A stretch of DNA of 64,000 nt from Thuidium tamariscinum (lineage: Eukaryota > Streptophyta > Bryopsida > Hypnales > Thuidiaceae), in assembly GCA_947034885.2 (NCBI GenBank), contig OX344749.2, forward strand, positions 11,051,501-11,115,500, given 5' to 3'. The notes below the pieces were generated by a model. It was given only the letters and a program-made list of their open reading frames with translations, ran no database searches and was not told the DNA's origin. Every line of letters begins with the position of its first letter. Position 1 is the first letter of the stretch. Shown here in pieces: positions 10,798 to 22,584 of this stretch. Position numbers and translations under genes: made by a program.

Positions 10798-10812
10798 GTT
10801 TAAGTGAGGGGC
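10798..10812 (+). other. Polypurine-tract-like sequence before the probable 3' LTR
   Basis: GTTTAAGTGAGGGGC lies 16 bases after the second ORF's stop and is identical to 5033-5047. It is followed at 10815 by TGTGAACC, which has the TG start expected of an LTR. The position fits the plus-strand primer of the element. Confidence 0.6.
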
Positions 10813-10814
10813 TA

Positions 10815-13200
10815 TGTGAACCTAATTTTTTAAATTTTGTTGTCAATTTGCCTTTCTCAGTGTAAATAGAGCATAGAATTAGCTCCATTTCCATTCCTAG
10901 GTCGAATAGACTTGTAAATGTTAATTGAGACTTAAAAGGGTGTGAGTGAATGGATTTGGAAGGGACTAATAGAAGAATTAAAAAGACAAATTGACAAGGC
11001 ACCTCATGGTGAAGAGTTGTCTTCACCGTTTTGGGACTATATGTCCAAATGTCTAGTTGATTATTTTCCAGTGCATACAGTTGGTATGACTCACAGTGTA
11101 CTCGCTTTTAATTGTCAATATATCTTGAACTATTTGCACTGTACAATTTGTATTTGTCTAATTGTCTTGAGCTGAGACAGCAGGTAGCTGTGAGCTCACT
11201 TGCTTCCTTGTCCAGTTATCTATTTACTTGTGTGCGTGCCTTGATTCTGTGGTGTTTATATTATTGGTCAAATCGTCAGTGCAAACCTGTAATTCTTTAT
11301 TGCGATTGAATTAATTTACAGAGTCTAATAGTCAGTGTGATGGAGTTTGAGAATAGTTAGTGTTGAGTGTGGAATTAGAAGATCAAATTGACTGAGCAGC
11401 AGGAGGCTGAGAGTGAAAGAATTGCTATTATTGAAATACCAGTGAGGATAGATTGAAGTTAGGAAGAATGGAATTTTTGGTCCAATTGTCGAAGCTGATG
11501 ATAGCTGTGCTGGAGATTGGGCAAGTGGACTGAGCAGGTTGCTTGAGGACTGCCTCTGATATTGGTAAGTTTCTGTCAAATGGTCTAAATAATTTTTGGT
11601 AATCAATTAGACATGGCTGATGGAATTACAGACTAATTAATTTATACAGATTGTGAAGACAAATGGATAAGTAAGTGTAATTTTGTTGTAACAAGTCAAC
11701 TTGGCAGATGGAAACCTTGTGGTGGTCTGAATTGTAATTAATTCATCTTGCTAAAATTGTTAGACTACTGGACTTATCTTATTGTGAGAGATAGTTAATT
11801 TTATTCAATGACTAATTTGCAATATGGCTAAAATTTAGTTTTGTCTAATTGACTGAAGCAGGCATGTGCAATATTGATGTGTCTTGGAAAGCATATAGTC
11901 TAATAGCCTGAGTACATGTTGTAAGTCTTATGTGGTTGCTTGATGTTGGTGAGTATGTCAATTTGCCAACCAGCAAAGTAATATAGACTAGTTGACTGAG
12001 TCACTCAATGCATCCATGTGGTAAGGGAAGCATGGCTCATAGTCTAATTGATTATTAGAAGTCAAATTAATTATTGTTAGACTGGTGTACGTGAGAAACT
12101 AGAATTCATTTGATAAAATTGGATATTGTGAGAATGACTAATTGGCTATGGATAACTTAGTCTTGCATTCTTATGTCTAATTGTCCAAGCCTAATATGGA
12201 ATTGCATTTAAATTCTCATAGGCTGGATTGTTAAGTTGTGCCTAAGAATATTAAGCATACAATTTTGTTGTTGTAATTGTGTTGATGTCGATTTGTCTGT
12301 AAAGAACTACAGTCTGGCATTATATTGCCTAATTGATTGAGCATAGATGTGGAATTAAATTGTAAACATCTTATGTCAAATTGATCAACTGAATCTAAAT
12401 TTTTAATTATCAACTGTAATACTTTAGTTGAAATTGTGATATTGTCAAATTGATTAAGTGGAAATGTTGAGATGAAGTACAGCATGAAGGTTGTTTGATA
12501 AACTGGTTTCTCAACTGGATACATTGATTAGAGTGATTTTATTAATTAAAATTTGATAAGTCCAATAGACTGAATACAATGAGTGATTGAAATAATTTAA
12601 GTCTAGTAGATTGTGATTCTTTTTGATATTATAAAGTCATAGGTCTATGAAATTAAATCTAATTGATTGATACATAAGATCAAGTGGATTAAAATTAAAA
12701 TAGCAATTGTTCCCCAACCACCAACAAATCTGGTAGGTGGAATTGCTTGTGGTTGTTGGAATTAAGTCGATTAGTCTAAATAGTGAAGTTAGGTCTATTA
12801 GTTGTAGTAGGTAGATTAGAAGACTATTTGACAAGTTACAACTCAAGTGGAACGGCTGAGACTAATTGACTTGCGAAAGAGGATCAACTTGTTAAAAGAT
12901 AAAGAAATAAATAAAAGGAAAGAATTTAAATTTCTTTTATTTAAAATTAAATTATTGCAAATTAAGAGTGATTGCAATGTGAGAGAAAGAAAAGAGGAAT
13001 CAAATTATAAATAAAATAAATATAATATATATAAAAATATATATTGCATTAAGTGGCTAGAGCATGCATAAGATAATTTGACCACCCTAGACAACTTGAC
13101 GACGGTGATTTGACGTGAACCACTTACTAGGCAGGACTGTGACGCCATACATTTGGTCTACTATAGCATTGGGTTTGTGGACTGTGACCAATTGACATTA
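10815..13200 (+). mobile_element. Probable 3' LTR of the retroelement (right edge uncertain)
   Basis: Begins with TG right after the polypurine-like tract. No convincing coding frame is present. The GTCNARTNGNC-type motif is again very frequent to about 13.2 kb (for example 11,390 ATCAAATTGAC and 11,830 GTCTAATTGAC). An AT-rich low-complexity block lies at about 12,890-13,050. The 5' LTR is outside the window, so the right border and target-site duplication cannot be fixed; 13.2 kb is simply where the motif density ends. Confidence 0.45.
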
Positions 13201-13919
13201 GAGATTGTATTCCTTGGGTTTATTTTATTAAAACAAAACCAAAAACGACATAAATAAGTATTCAAAATATGATTACAGTGACCTTAGTCATACAAACGAT
13301 AGACTTATAGACCTTTCCATGGAAATAACCCCCTAGATAGTTGTCTTGGGGATTTTTGTCAAGTAGGCAAAATCTACATTACAAAGGCCTATTTGCATGA
13401 ATGTGGAGGATATAAAATAATGTATTTTTAGAATTCCTTTGGTAGAAACATGTATACCTACTAAGAAAATATACCATAGAAATTTCAGCTAAAATTAATT
13501 AATTTTAACCTCTCAATAGTACTAAAACCCCCACTATGTCAAAGTGTGACAAATTAACAAAATTAACTTTTAAATATAAAATGATTTTTTAAAATTTCTG
13601 AAAAATAAGGAATAGAATTTTTGTTAAGATATTTAGAAATAGATTTTTTGGTTTTGACATTGGATTCATACATCAAAAGTTATAGCGCTCCAAAATCAGA
13701 ATGCAACCAAACTGCCAGGTGTTTCGTGCAATCACCCTCTTTTGAAATCAAACTATTTTTGAAAATTATGAAAAAATTAAAGAATGTGTATAATAGTTAT
13801 AAGTATCTTTTCTATACATATTAAGTCATTTGGAGCCAAAATATAGAAGTTATGGCCAAAAAACAAACCAAGACACTAGGTGTGACAAAAAATAAGACAA
13901 CTCTTTCTTGCAATTGCCC
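13201..13919. other. AT-rich spacer, no gene seen
   Basis: Low-GC sequence with short open frames only. It includes phrases such as AAAGTTATAGC and AAGTTATGGCC that recur in other non-coding repeats of this window, so it is probably old transposon remains. Confidence 0.4.
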
Positions 13920-14094
13920 AATGTCAATAGCATTTTGAGAAGAAAAAAAAGAAAATTATTAATTTAGAAATATTTTCACTAACCTTCATTAGAAGAAAGT
14001 CTCAATATAAAACATTGTTCTTTTTAACAAATGTTAATGTTATTTCAACATATTTTCATCAAAGAATAAATTGTACAATTTAAACAAAGTGGTT

Positions 14095-14314
14095 CACTAT
14101 AAGAAATCCATCTTTTAGGTGACAGATTTAGGTGACGGATTTAGGTGACATTTAATGTAGCAATATGTATTTTTATGTCAAAAATGATGTCCGCCATAAC
14201 ATCAAGATGTTATGGCGGACATCATTTTTGACATAAAAATACATATTGCTACATTAAATGTCACCTAAATCCGTCACCTAAATTTGTCACCTAAAAGATG
14301 GATTTCTAATAGTG
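14095..14314. mobile_element. CACTA-type MITE, 220 bp near-perfect palindrome
   Basis: Starts CACTATAAGAAATCC and ends GGATTTCTAATAGTG, flanked on both sides by GTT (14092-14094 and 14315-14317). CACTA...TAGTG ends with a 3-bp target duplication are diagnostic of the CACTA (EnSpm) superfamily. The two arms of about 109 bases pair with only two mismatches that I can see, around a 2-base centre. Each arm has repeated AGGTGAC units near its outer end. There is no coding capacity. Confidence 0.9.
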
Positions 14315-14478
14315 GTTGTATTAGGTGAAATATTAGGATCAAATACTAATTTCAATCAATCTTACAATCTTAACATTCCATTTGTTCCCAACATACTTGG
14401 TCTCAACAACACACATGAGATTTTATATCCACAAATGTACTATCAAATGTATTCAATATCCTACCATTCTTTGAACTT

Positions 14479-14862
14479 CGATGAACCTTGACATGTTGGA
14501 AACGGTACAACTACTTGGCTAAGGAGTGCTTCCCCATCCGTTGCCTTTGCTCATTCTCCGATGATGAAGAAGATAACGACAACGATGGAGCATCTCATTT
14601 AAATGATTCCAATGACAGTAAAGCGGAAGACAACAATGAAATGTGTAAATGGTCGTCGGCTCCCATTGCATCTACTTTCTTTGAAGGTAGTGGCGTAGTA
14701 GTAATGTTGCAAGCCCTCCTCCCAAGCAACTGCCACAGTTTATGTCTCCTTCAAAAGCACCTACCTCAACATGCTCCACCATGTGAAGCAAGTAGAGTAG
14801 CTCTAGATTGAAGTGGACCATGGAATGCAAGCTAACTTGTTCTAGAAGGAGGAGATCCACAT
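14479..14862 (+). other. Block present only in duplication copy A; possible zinc-knuckle remnant
   Basis: A 107-codon frame (14488-14811) begins with a Cys-x11-Cys pattern (CWKRYNYLAKEC) that resembles a decayed CCHC zinc knuckle, followed by an acidic Asp/Glu/Asn-rich stretch. This may be a fragment of a retroelement gag. Copy B lacks the block, so it was gained in A or lost in B. Function cannot be assigned. Confidence 0.3.
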
Positions 14863-15819
14863 TTATACATTTCTTTCAAATGGGTGCCAAACTTTATTAT
14901 ACTATAATTATGGAATCCTATTTTAGTTACCAAAAAAATCAAACAAAAACAAAGGCAATCAAATATTTGAGGTGATCAATGGTTTGACATTGGATGTAAT
15001 TAGCTTTAAAATTTTTAATAAAACAAATAGTTTCTTTGATTTAAGAAAATCAACATATGGTAAGAGGTGGTATTAGATTATTGGTTAAGAAGATGTCACC
15101 TACATCATCTTCAAATTCAAATGGTTTCTTTTTACCTTTTTAGAATTACTCAAATATTTTACTATACATCTTTCTTTTTCAACACTTATTGGATAGAAAA
15201 TAACTGATTGCAACCTTGTTGAATTTAAAACATTTACAATCATCACTTTGAACATTTACAGTACTTTTCATATAATGCACAAAAATACATCCTAGAAGAA
15301 CCTAGAATGTTCTTTCAATTTCCAATAACACTAACAAAAAGATAAGATAAAATAATAAAAGCAACTACATTCTTATTTGGACATTTTTAGAAGAGATCGT
15401 CTTATTGAATTATTTTCTTTTATAGAGATTTAAACCATCTATACCGACAAGAAGCAAATCCCTAATATTATCAACTTTTGAATGAATACAATATTCATTA
15501 TTAAATTTTCAATATCCTTCCAATTAATTAATTAAAATAATATCAACAATTAATTTCAACTTTTTTTTTAAACCTAGCATGTTAGATAAATAGTAGAGAT
15601 ATTTTTTTACTTTTCTATACAAGAAGAGATATAATTGATTGAACATTTGTATATTAAGTTGCATGTCACCTCTAAACAAATGAACCACTCATGTTTTTGG
15701 TGTGAATGAATTGCTTTTGCATTACATTGACCTACAAAAGTATACTAAAGTTTATATGTAGTGTTATGTACAATGGTCCCAATCAAAATGGCGTTTTGGG
15801 ATCCGCAGTGAAAACAATT

Positions 15820-16330
15820 TTAGCTCTGTTAACTTTGACAACCTCCTAAGAGCTCAAAAATTGATATTTTTAGTATGAAATTTTTTTTTCACCATAACCT
15901 ATAAGTTAATAATATGAATGCCAAATTTCAAGGTAAAAAGATTTACACAAAAAAAGATATTCAAAATCTACCAACATGTTTAGTGATGAGAAATATTTCA
16001 CTACTTTCAACTTTGACACCCTCCCAAGGATTGAGGGTTTTCTTTTTGTATGAAATTTTTTGCATGAAATAAAATCTATGTTCTTAATGTATATATAAAA
16101 AAAATTCAAGGTCAAAATATTAATTTTAAAAAGATATTTGAAATCTCCCAACATGTAATTTTGAGAAAATTTTCATAGTTGCCAACTTTGACACCCTCCC
16201 ACAAGCTAAAAATTTGGTTTCTTACCATGAATTTTTTGGGGGAAGTCATTTCTATGTTAATAACATGTTTTTCAAATTTCAATTTCAAATAAATTATCAA
16301 AGAAAAGATATACAAAATCTCCCAATATGT
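15820..16330. repeat. Three diverged tandem units of about 175-185 bp
   Basis: Each unit carries the series: 'AACTTTGACA(A/C)CCTCC', an 'AAAAATT' stretch, 'ATGAAATTTTTT', 'TTAATAA-ATG', 'AAATTTCAAGGT', 'AAAAGATAT-CAAAATCT-CCAA-ATGT'. Units begin at roughly 15,820, 15,990 and 16,165. A short inverted copy of the 'CCCAACATGTTTAG' part follows at about 16,425-16,460. Confidence 0.75.
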
Positions 16331-16481
16331 GTACTAGTTGTGAGGAAAAGTTTTTGAGCCCTTATATAGTATCGTGTTATTTTGTAGAGCAAAGTTTGAT
16401 ACGGATGTAAGAACTCATCCTCACAACTAAACATGTTGGGAGATTTTGAATATCTTTTTTTGGGTAAGTCTTTTAAACTTC

Positions 16482-16486
<5 letters not shown>

Positions 16487-16521
<35 letters not shown>
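16487..16521. repeat. (TA)n microsatellite
   Basis: About 17 uninterrupted TA dinucleotides. Confidence 0.97.
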
Positions 16522-16525
<4 letters not shown>

Positions 16526-17486
16526 TGCTTCCGCAACATGAGAGCGCATTTAGATTTTGTCCAAAGCCCTTGAGTATTAAAGCATAATTACTATAACCTA
16601 CATACATTTGTGGCTCTCTATATAGGCTTTAATAAGCCTATAGTGTCTATATTCTAGTATAGATTTGTTGTCTTCTATTTAAAGTAAACTTGATGATCAA
16701 GATAACATCTAAACAAATATTGACTATAATTAAGTTTTCTCACTTGAAGTTTAGCACTGGCAACATAATGGAAGTGGTGATTGTTTACTTCCTTGGTTTG
16801 GTGTAGAATCTACCAACTTCTAAATGCTAATGTAGAGAAAGGTAAATATACTAAGGCAAGAACATGGCATTGTTATACATGTGCTACAATGGAAACTTTC
16901 AAAAGCCTAGCCCTTCACCCACTACACCTACGTACAACCTTCACCATGGCAAGGTGGTGATGCTTTAAGGATCTAATTGAAGACAATTTTGATTAGCACT
17001 AAAGGTTCCAATATTTAAAATTAGATTGCATTGCATTGGTCAAACTTGATTATAATTATTATTTTCAAGACATTTATTTTTTGTATTTTACAAAAATGAA
17101 GGCAAATAAATTAGGTTTCCACTCATTTTGAATCTTTAAAAAAAATGCAATTACTTATTGCAATTGCAAGCCTTGCACATTGAAATGTAAACTATGTAAT
17201 ATTTTATTCATATACATATATAAACATTTTTTGTATTTCAAATAAAAGACATAAATCTCCATTCTAAAGATTTACATAAATTCTAGATTATTTTTTTAAG
17301 TGTTTCAATTAGAATGGTTTAATTTACACATTTTACTTCAAAATAATAATAATTTGATTTTTTGACCAAAATTCTTATATTCCATCTAAATTTTTATTTT
17401 AATATATTATATGAATATCAAATATTTATCAAGAAATTAAATAAGGCTAAATTGAACTTGATAGTCATTATTTGACTCTAAAATCA
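16522..17486. other. AT-rich spacer, no gene seen
   Basis: No open frame with recognisable protein similarity. Homopolymer A and T runs are common. Confidence 0.4.
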
Positions 17487-17656
17487 ATGCCAATAGTGTT
17501 TTGAGAGGGAAAAAAATCATTAATTTAGAAATCTTTACACTAACCTTCATTAGAAGAAAACCTTTATATAAACCGTTGTTCTTTGTAACAAATGTTAAAT
17601 GTTATTTCAATACATTTTCATCAAAGAGTGAATAGTACAATTTAGACGATGTAGTT

Positions 17657-18664
17657 CACTATAAAAAAAATCCATTTTTTAGGCGTTAGATTTTGGCGAC
17701 ATTCAATGTAGCAACATGTGCTTTTATGTCAGCAATGATATCCGCCATAGCATCCCTCGACTGAAAGGCCCAATCCACATGATCTAAAAAATCTTAGATC
17801 AAAGTTTGGAGCTTAGGAGGATCTAATTCTACACTATCATAAGAGAAGTATAAATCCTTGTCCTCCCCCTACTCATGTCTCACGTCTACTACCCTAACAA
17901 CGTCCTCCCATGCTCACGCTTGTCATAGATGATCATCCATGTACTTGTTGCTCCACTTGAATGCCTGCTGAGTGAATGTCAAAGTGCTATGAATGTCCAC
18001 TGATGGATGTCGCTCATTCCTACTATGAACTACAAGTGCAAATGCATCCATTAACTCCTAGCAATTCTCAAGAAGGCACTCTATAAAGATCACATAGGTG
18101 TCGAATGCTCCAGCTAGTGCTCTATGTACTCCACTCATGTGAAACAAATCCTACTTGTTGTCGAATCACCATTCGTCAATCACCATATATGTCCACATTG
18201 TCACCTTGATCCGAATGCCCAAGAGACGACTACAATGCATGTCTGGCGTCATAGTCATCCAACATGCCATCAAGTTTTGTAGCTACCTGAGTCGAGTGTG
18301 CATAGTGAACATCGTGCTAGACATGTCATTGAGCATCCATGTAGATATGGTAGATAGAATGTCATGATAGAGTTCCTAATAGATCTTGATCTTTGATAAA
18401 TGTTGGTAAAGGAATAGTCTAAACTCCACAGTTTCGTAGCATGGCTCATTGCACATCTTGTGCACAAAGTCCTTTGTGAACCTATACGCTAAATGTTGTT
18501 GAGTATTAAACCTAAAGAGTCGTACAAAATCCATGGGAAATCGAACCCCATAATCAAAAGAGGTTCAAGATGTTATGGCGGACATCATTGTTGACATAAA
18601 AATACATGTTATTACATTGAATGTCACCAAAATCCATCACCTAAAAAATGGAATTCTTATAGTG
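17657..18664. mobile_element. CACTA-type non-autonomous element, 1,008 bp
   Basis: Begins CACTATAAAAAAAATCC and ends GGAATTCTTATAGTG, with GTT target duplications at 17654-17656 and 18665-18667. The outer 80-100 bases match the arms of the small MITE at 14095-14314. The interior (about 17,755-18,560) is unrelated to the arms, is richer in GC, and holds a broken minus-strand reading frame. It looks like the longer relative from which the palindromic copy was derived, or an element that captured foreign sequence. Confidence 0.85.
17930..18545 (-). pseudogene. Broken ORF carried inside the CACTA element
   Basis: Read from 18,545 down to 17,930, one minus-strand frame stays open over about 200 codons with only a few stop codons. 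Recognisable phrases include DFVHKMCNEPCYETVEF and HSRNERHPSVDIHSTLTF. This is far longer than chance openness in this AT-rich region. I do not recognise the family. It could be a decayed transposase segment or a captured host-gene fragment. Confidence 0.45.
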
Positions 18665-19425
18665 GTTGTATTAGGTGAAATATTAGGGTGAAAATCTAAT
18701 TCTTATCAATCTTACAATCTTAACATTCCATTTGTTCCTAACATACTTGGTCTCAACAACATACATGAGTTTTTATATCCACAAGCATACTATCAAATGT
18801 ATTCAATATCCTACTATTCTTTGAACTTTATTCATACATTTTTTTCAAATGGGTGTCAAACTTTATTATGCTATAATTATGGAATCTTACTTTAGTTACC
18901 AACAAAATCAAACAAAAACTAAGGCAATCAAACATTTGAGGTGTTATTCAAATGTTAATGGTTTGACATTAGATGTGGTTAGCTTAAAAAATGTTAAACA
19001 AACAAAATAGTGTCCTTGATTTAAGAAAATGAACATATGGTAGGAGGTGGTATTAGATTATTGGTTGAGAAGATGTAGCCTACATCCTCTTCAAATTCAA
19101 ATGGTTTCTTTTTCACCTTTTCAGGATTACTCAAATATTTTACTATACATTTTTTTTTCAACACCTATTGGAGTATTGGATAGAAAATAATTGATTGCAA
19201 CCTTGTTGAATTTAAAACATTTGCAATCATCACTTTGAACATTTACAATACTTTTCATATGATGCACAAAAATACATCCTAAGAGAACCTAGAATGTTCT
19301 TTTAATTTCCAACAACACGAACAAAAAGATAAAATAAACTTGTGTTTTTGGTGTAAATGAAATATTTTTGCATTACATTGACCTACAAAAAATACTAAGG
19401 TCTATATATAGTATTATGTATACTA

Positions 19426-21548
19426 ATTGATTTACTTTCAACAAATATTTTCAGCAGCTATGTTTATTGAGAACTTTCACTTTGAAAAATATTGATGTTT
19501 GTGCTCTTAGTAAAAATATTCATCTTACATAATAAGTTAAAGTCTTTAGTAAGTTCTCTATAGAGGTGACACAAAATATATATATTTTTTGCATATAATA
19601 CATTTTTATAGTTTGGATATTAGTACAATATCGTATAATATTTTACCTTGCTTAAATTAGATTACCTTTTTTTAAAGTTAGATTCACCATATAGATGTGT
19701 TGAAAAGGAACCTCTACATTATATTTTATGGGTCCTGTTGAAGAAGGGTAATGACATATTCGGAAATTACCCTATTAGTATAATAAGTTCGTTCTGAGGG
19801 AGATGGTCAAGTAGGAAATCTATGCTAATAGATTAATCCAATTTGAAACTCTATCACCAAAAACATTATTACAACAATACACTAAATCCAATGAGGCTTA
19901 CAAATTCTGCACTATTATATTTCATAACTTAATTTCATCACATCAGATATACACATTTATACAAATTGGTGTGTAATTTCTCTTCTTATTTTTTCATTAA
20001 TTTTATGATTGGTGACATATCACCATTACAAATAAGTTTTGCATTCAACCCACTCATTATCCATCACTCAAATTTCACAATTTCTCCAATTTAGCATTTT
20101 GCACTCAATCACTGCATCACCATGCCATCTCATTGAATTTCCAGCATTTAGGCACAACCATAACATCACACTCCTTCAAACTTCCACAAATTCATTCCTA
20201 CTCGCATACAAACACAATAACAAAAAAAAAATCATGCAGCCAACTTGGGTTGGGACTCTCACTGAGCTCTCTCAAAGTGGGTCAAGAAAAATGACAATCA
20301 AACTAGACCAAATAGGAAAGCACCCAAGCGGTTACAACTCCACCCATTTGGCAACTTCCTTTGTTAACTACCCATTTGGAACCACCAAGTCTAGCTAACC
20401 CCAACTTAATCCAATTTGACATGAAATACGTTTGGCATAGTAGCCTATGCTTTCATACACAACCTATTAGGAAAACCCATAACTACTCCCAACTAGGCAC
20501 TTGAACTTCTGACTTGGTAAATTAACTCTTGTCATTCCACAACATTCCGTTATTCATCCAAACATTTACACCAAATAAAACACTCCAAATTGAAAAACAT
20601 ACACAAAACATATCATAAAGCCACCCAAACACACAAAATTAGTCCAAACATGCCTCAAAATTTACCTCAAAAAATGAAAAATTTAGAGCAATTAAGCATT
20701 CTATAGGTCCTCATTACCTTGCACCTATCACTAGATGCCATGCAAATATGCAATACTTTTTTTCCTATTGTAGAGATGATTTAATTTACTATATGTAGAA
20801 TTTGACCTCAATAGAAGGTAGTTTGATTTTGACAAAGAAGTATGACACTCAAGAATATGAAATATGGTTAGGGAGAATTGGCTTTCTTATTTAGCCCTTC
20901 CAAGTCATTCTATATATGCAAGTAACAAAAACACCCTGTTTTTGCTTCATGAATTTACCTTACGCATGTACATTTGGTAATTAAGGGGCCTCTGATTGCA
21001 AATATGAATTCAAAATTTACAATTTCAGAAACTAGAGAATTTCAACACTATGCCAAGAAGTCGAGCAAAGGGGTTACTTCACCCCGACAAAAAACATGAA
21101 AGATAGTCCTAAATAGAAATACAATTCCTAGAAAGGATTGACGTAAAAAGATTACCCATTTCCAATCATGATCCCATTCTTGCAAATTAGACTATTTGAT
21201 TTTTTATCAACTAAAGTGTAGGTGATAACTCACCCTCCATGTGATCCATAAGAGCAACAACAATGTCCAAGAGGTGTACATTGAAAGCATACAATGATCA
21301 CAATGTGTACATTAAAAGCCTTGAAACAATTTTGTAACCATCCTATGCTCAAAAAATAGGTTTGCCCACAAATCAAGAATGGAACAAATAAAATTATCAC
21401 GAAAAAAATTCATGATAATTTTGTTTTCAAAGGAAATTCTTTTAAAAATTATGCTACCAATTTGTGATCTATTTCTTTACACGGGAATTTTTCTTTGCTT
21501 GAATTGTCCCCATGCTACAAATAGGCTAAATTGCTCCAATGATTGGAA
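19426..21548. other. AT-rich spacer, no gene seen
   Basis: No protein-like ORF was recognised. A C/A-rich stretch at about 20,040-20,650 gives open frames on the plus strand but without domain features. Confidence 0.4.
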
Positions 21549-21821
21549 ATGCGGGACACTCACTTTGTTTCACGAAGTGGGATCAATGGGTTGGATTTAC
21601 CCTAGGGGTGAATGCTGAAATTTTTTATTTTTTGCAAACTTTTTTTTTTCAAATTCTGAATTCATATTTGGAATCACAGACCCCAAATTAACTAGGGAAG
21701 GCCTTGAACATACCCAAAAACACGGCACAAAACTAGGGGGCTTTTTCTTCACTTTTACCCTGGGTAACTCGAGTTTTACCCCACTGGACCTACTTCGTGG
21801 GACAAAGTTAGTGTCCTGCAT
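21549..21821. mobile_element. MITE with ~30 bp TIRs, copy 1 (related to 59266-59492)
   Basis: The left end ATGCGGGACACTCACTTTG and the right end (reverse complement ATGCAGGACACTAACTTTG) form terminal inverted repeats of about 30 bases with few mismatches. The interior block 'GCTGAAATTTTTTATTTTTTG ... GAATTCATATTTGG' is shared with the copy at 59.3 kb. No target duplication could be fixed and no superfamily assigned. Confidence 0.7.
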
Positions 21822-22240
21822 CGGAATTGGGTGACCATCCTGCTAAATGTTGATATCAACCAGCACCTTATTTTGGATACTCACGATTTACAGTGTGGTT
21901 TACAGTGTGGTTTTAGGATTTGACGATGAAGATGGCAAGCTCAAGCAACGGGTGGTACGTAATGGCGATTATAAAGCTATTTGAAGGGTGTGTCATGAAC
22001 CACGTATTTTTTACGGAGTCTCAATTTCCAGGGTGGAACTGAACCGGTCAAGTTGGGGGACAACTGTCCCTTTTTGTAGTTCTGTTGAGCAGAACTGTTG
22101 ACCAAGTACTGTGGCTCCGGAACACTGGCTAAACGGCCCTGTAAATAGACAGTGGCAGAGCCGTGAAATAGACTGACCTCACCAATTAGTTTGACTTTAT
22201 ATGAAGCATTCTTAGCCTAAATGGATATTTGGGGGTAAGG
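21822..22240. other. Short spacer, no gene seen
   Basis: Contains a small direct duplication (TTTACAGTGTGG twice near 21,888-21,915). Nothing else was recognised. Confidence 0.35.
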
Positions 22241-22508
22241 TAAGGGCAAAACACCCATTCTCGTGCATGTTCCTTGGGATGGACCATAGATTCACCCAAT
22301 TGTGTCAATAGACTTTCCTTAATGTGTTTGCCACATGTGTAATTATAATTAGCTGACACAATTGAAGGACACATAGGAGAATCTGGTTGGCTGAATGCTG
22401 ATTTTCGCAGGGTTCAATTTTCGGGGCACCTACTAGACGGTTTCACATGTCTAGGGAGCCAACACTTTGAAAATTTGTAAAAATTACATACTGTATCGGA
22501 AAAATCTT

Positions 22509-22584
<76 letters not shown>

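Larger units (their letters stand above)
13920..15775. repeat. Direct segmental duplication, copy A (partner 17487-19425)
   Basis: The two segments align over nearly their whole length, offset by about 3.6 kb. Shared landmarks include the block before the CACTA element (CTAACCTTCATTAGAAGAAA), the block after it (CATTTGTTCC, ACATACTTGGTCTCAACAAC) and the far end (TTGCATTACATTGACCTACA). Copy A has extra blocks at about 14,479-14,862 and 15,345-15,690. Copy B has a much longer transposon. Both carry a CACTA-type insertion at the same site, so the insertion came before the duplication. Confidence 0.85.
17487..19425. repeat. Direct segmental duplication, copy B (partner 13920-15775)
   Basis: Aligns with copy A with many small indels and substitutions. 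It lacks A's 14,479-14,862 and 15,345-15,690 blocks and carries a 1,008 bp transposon where A has 220 bp. Confidence 0.85.
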
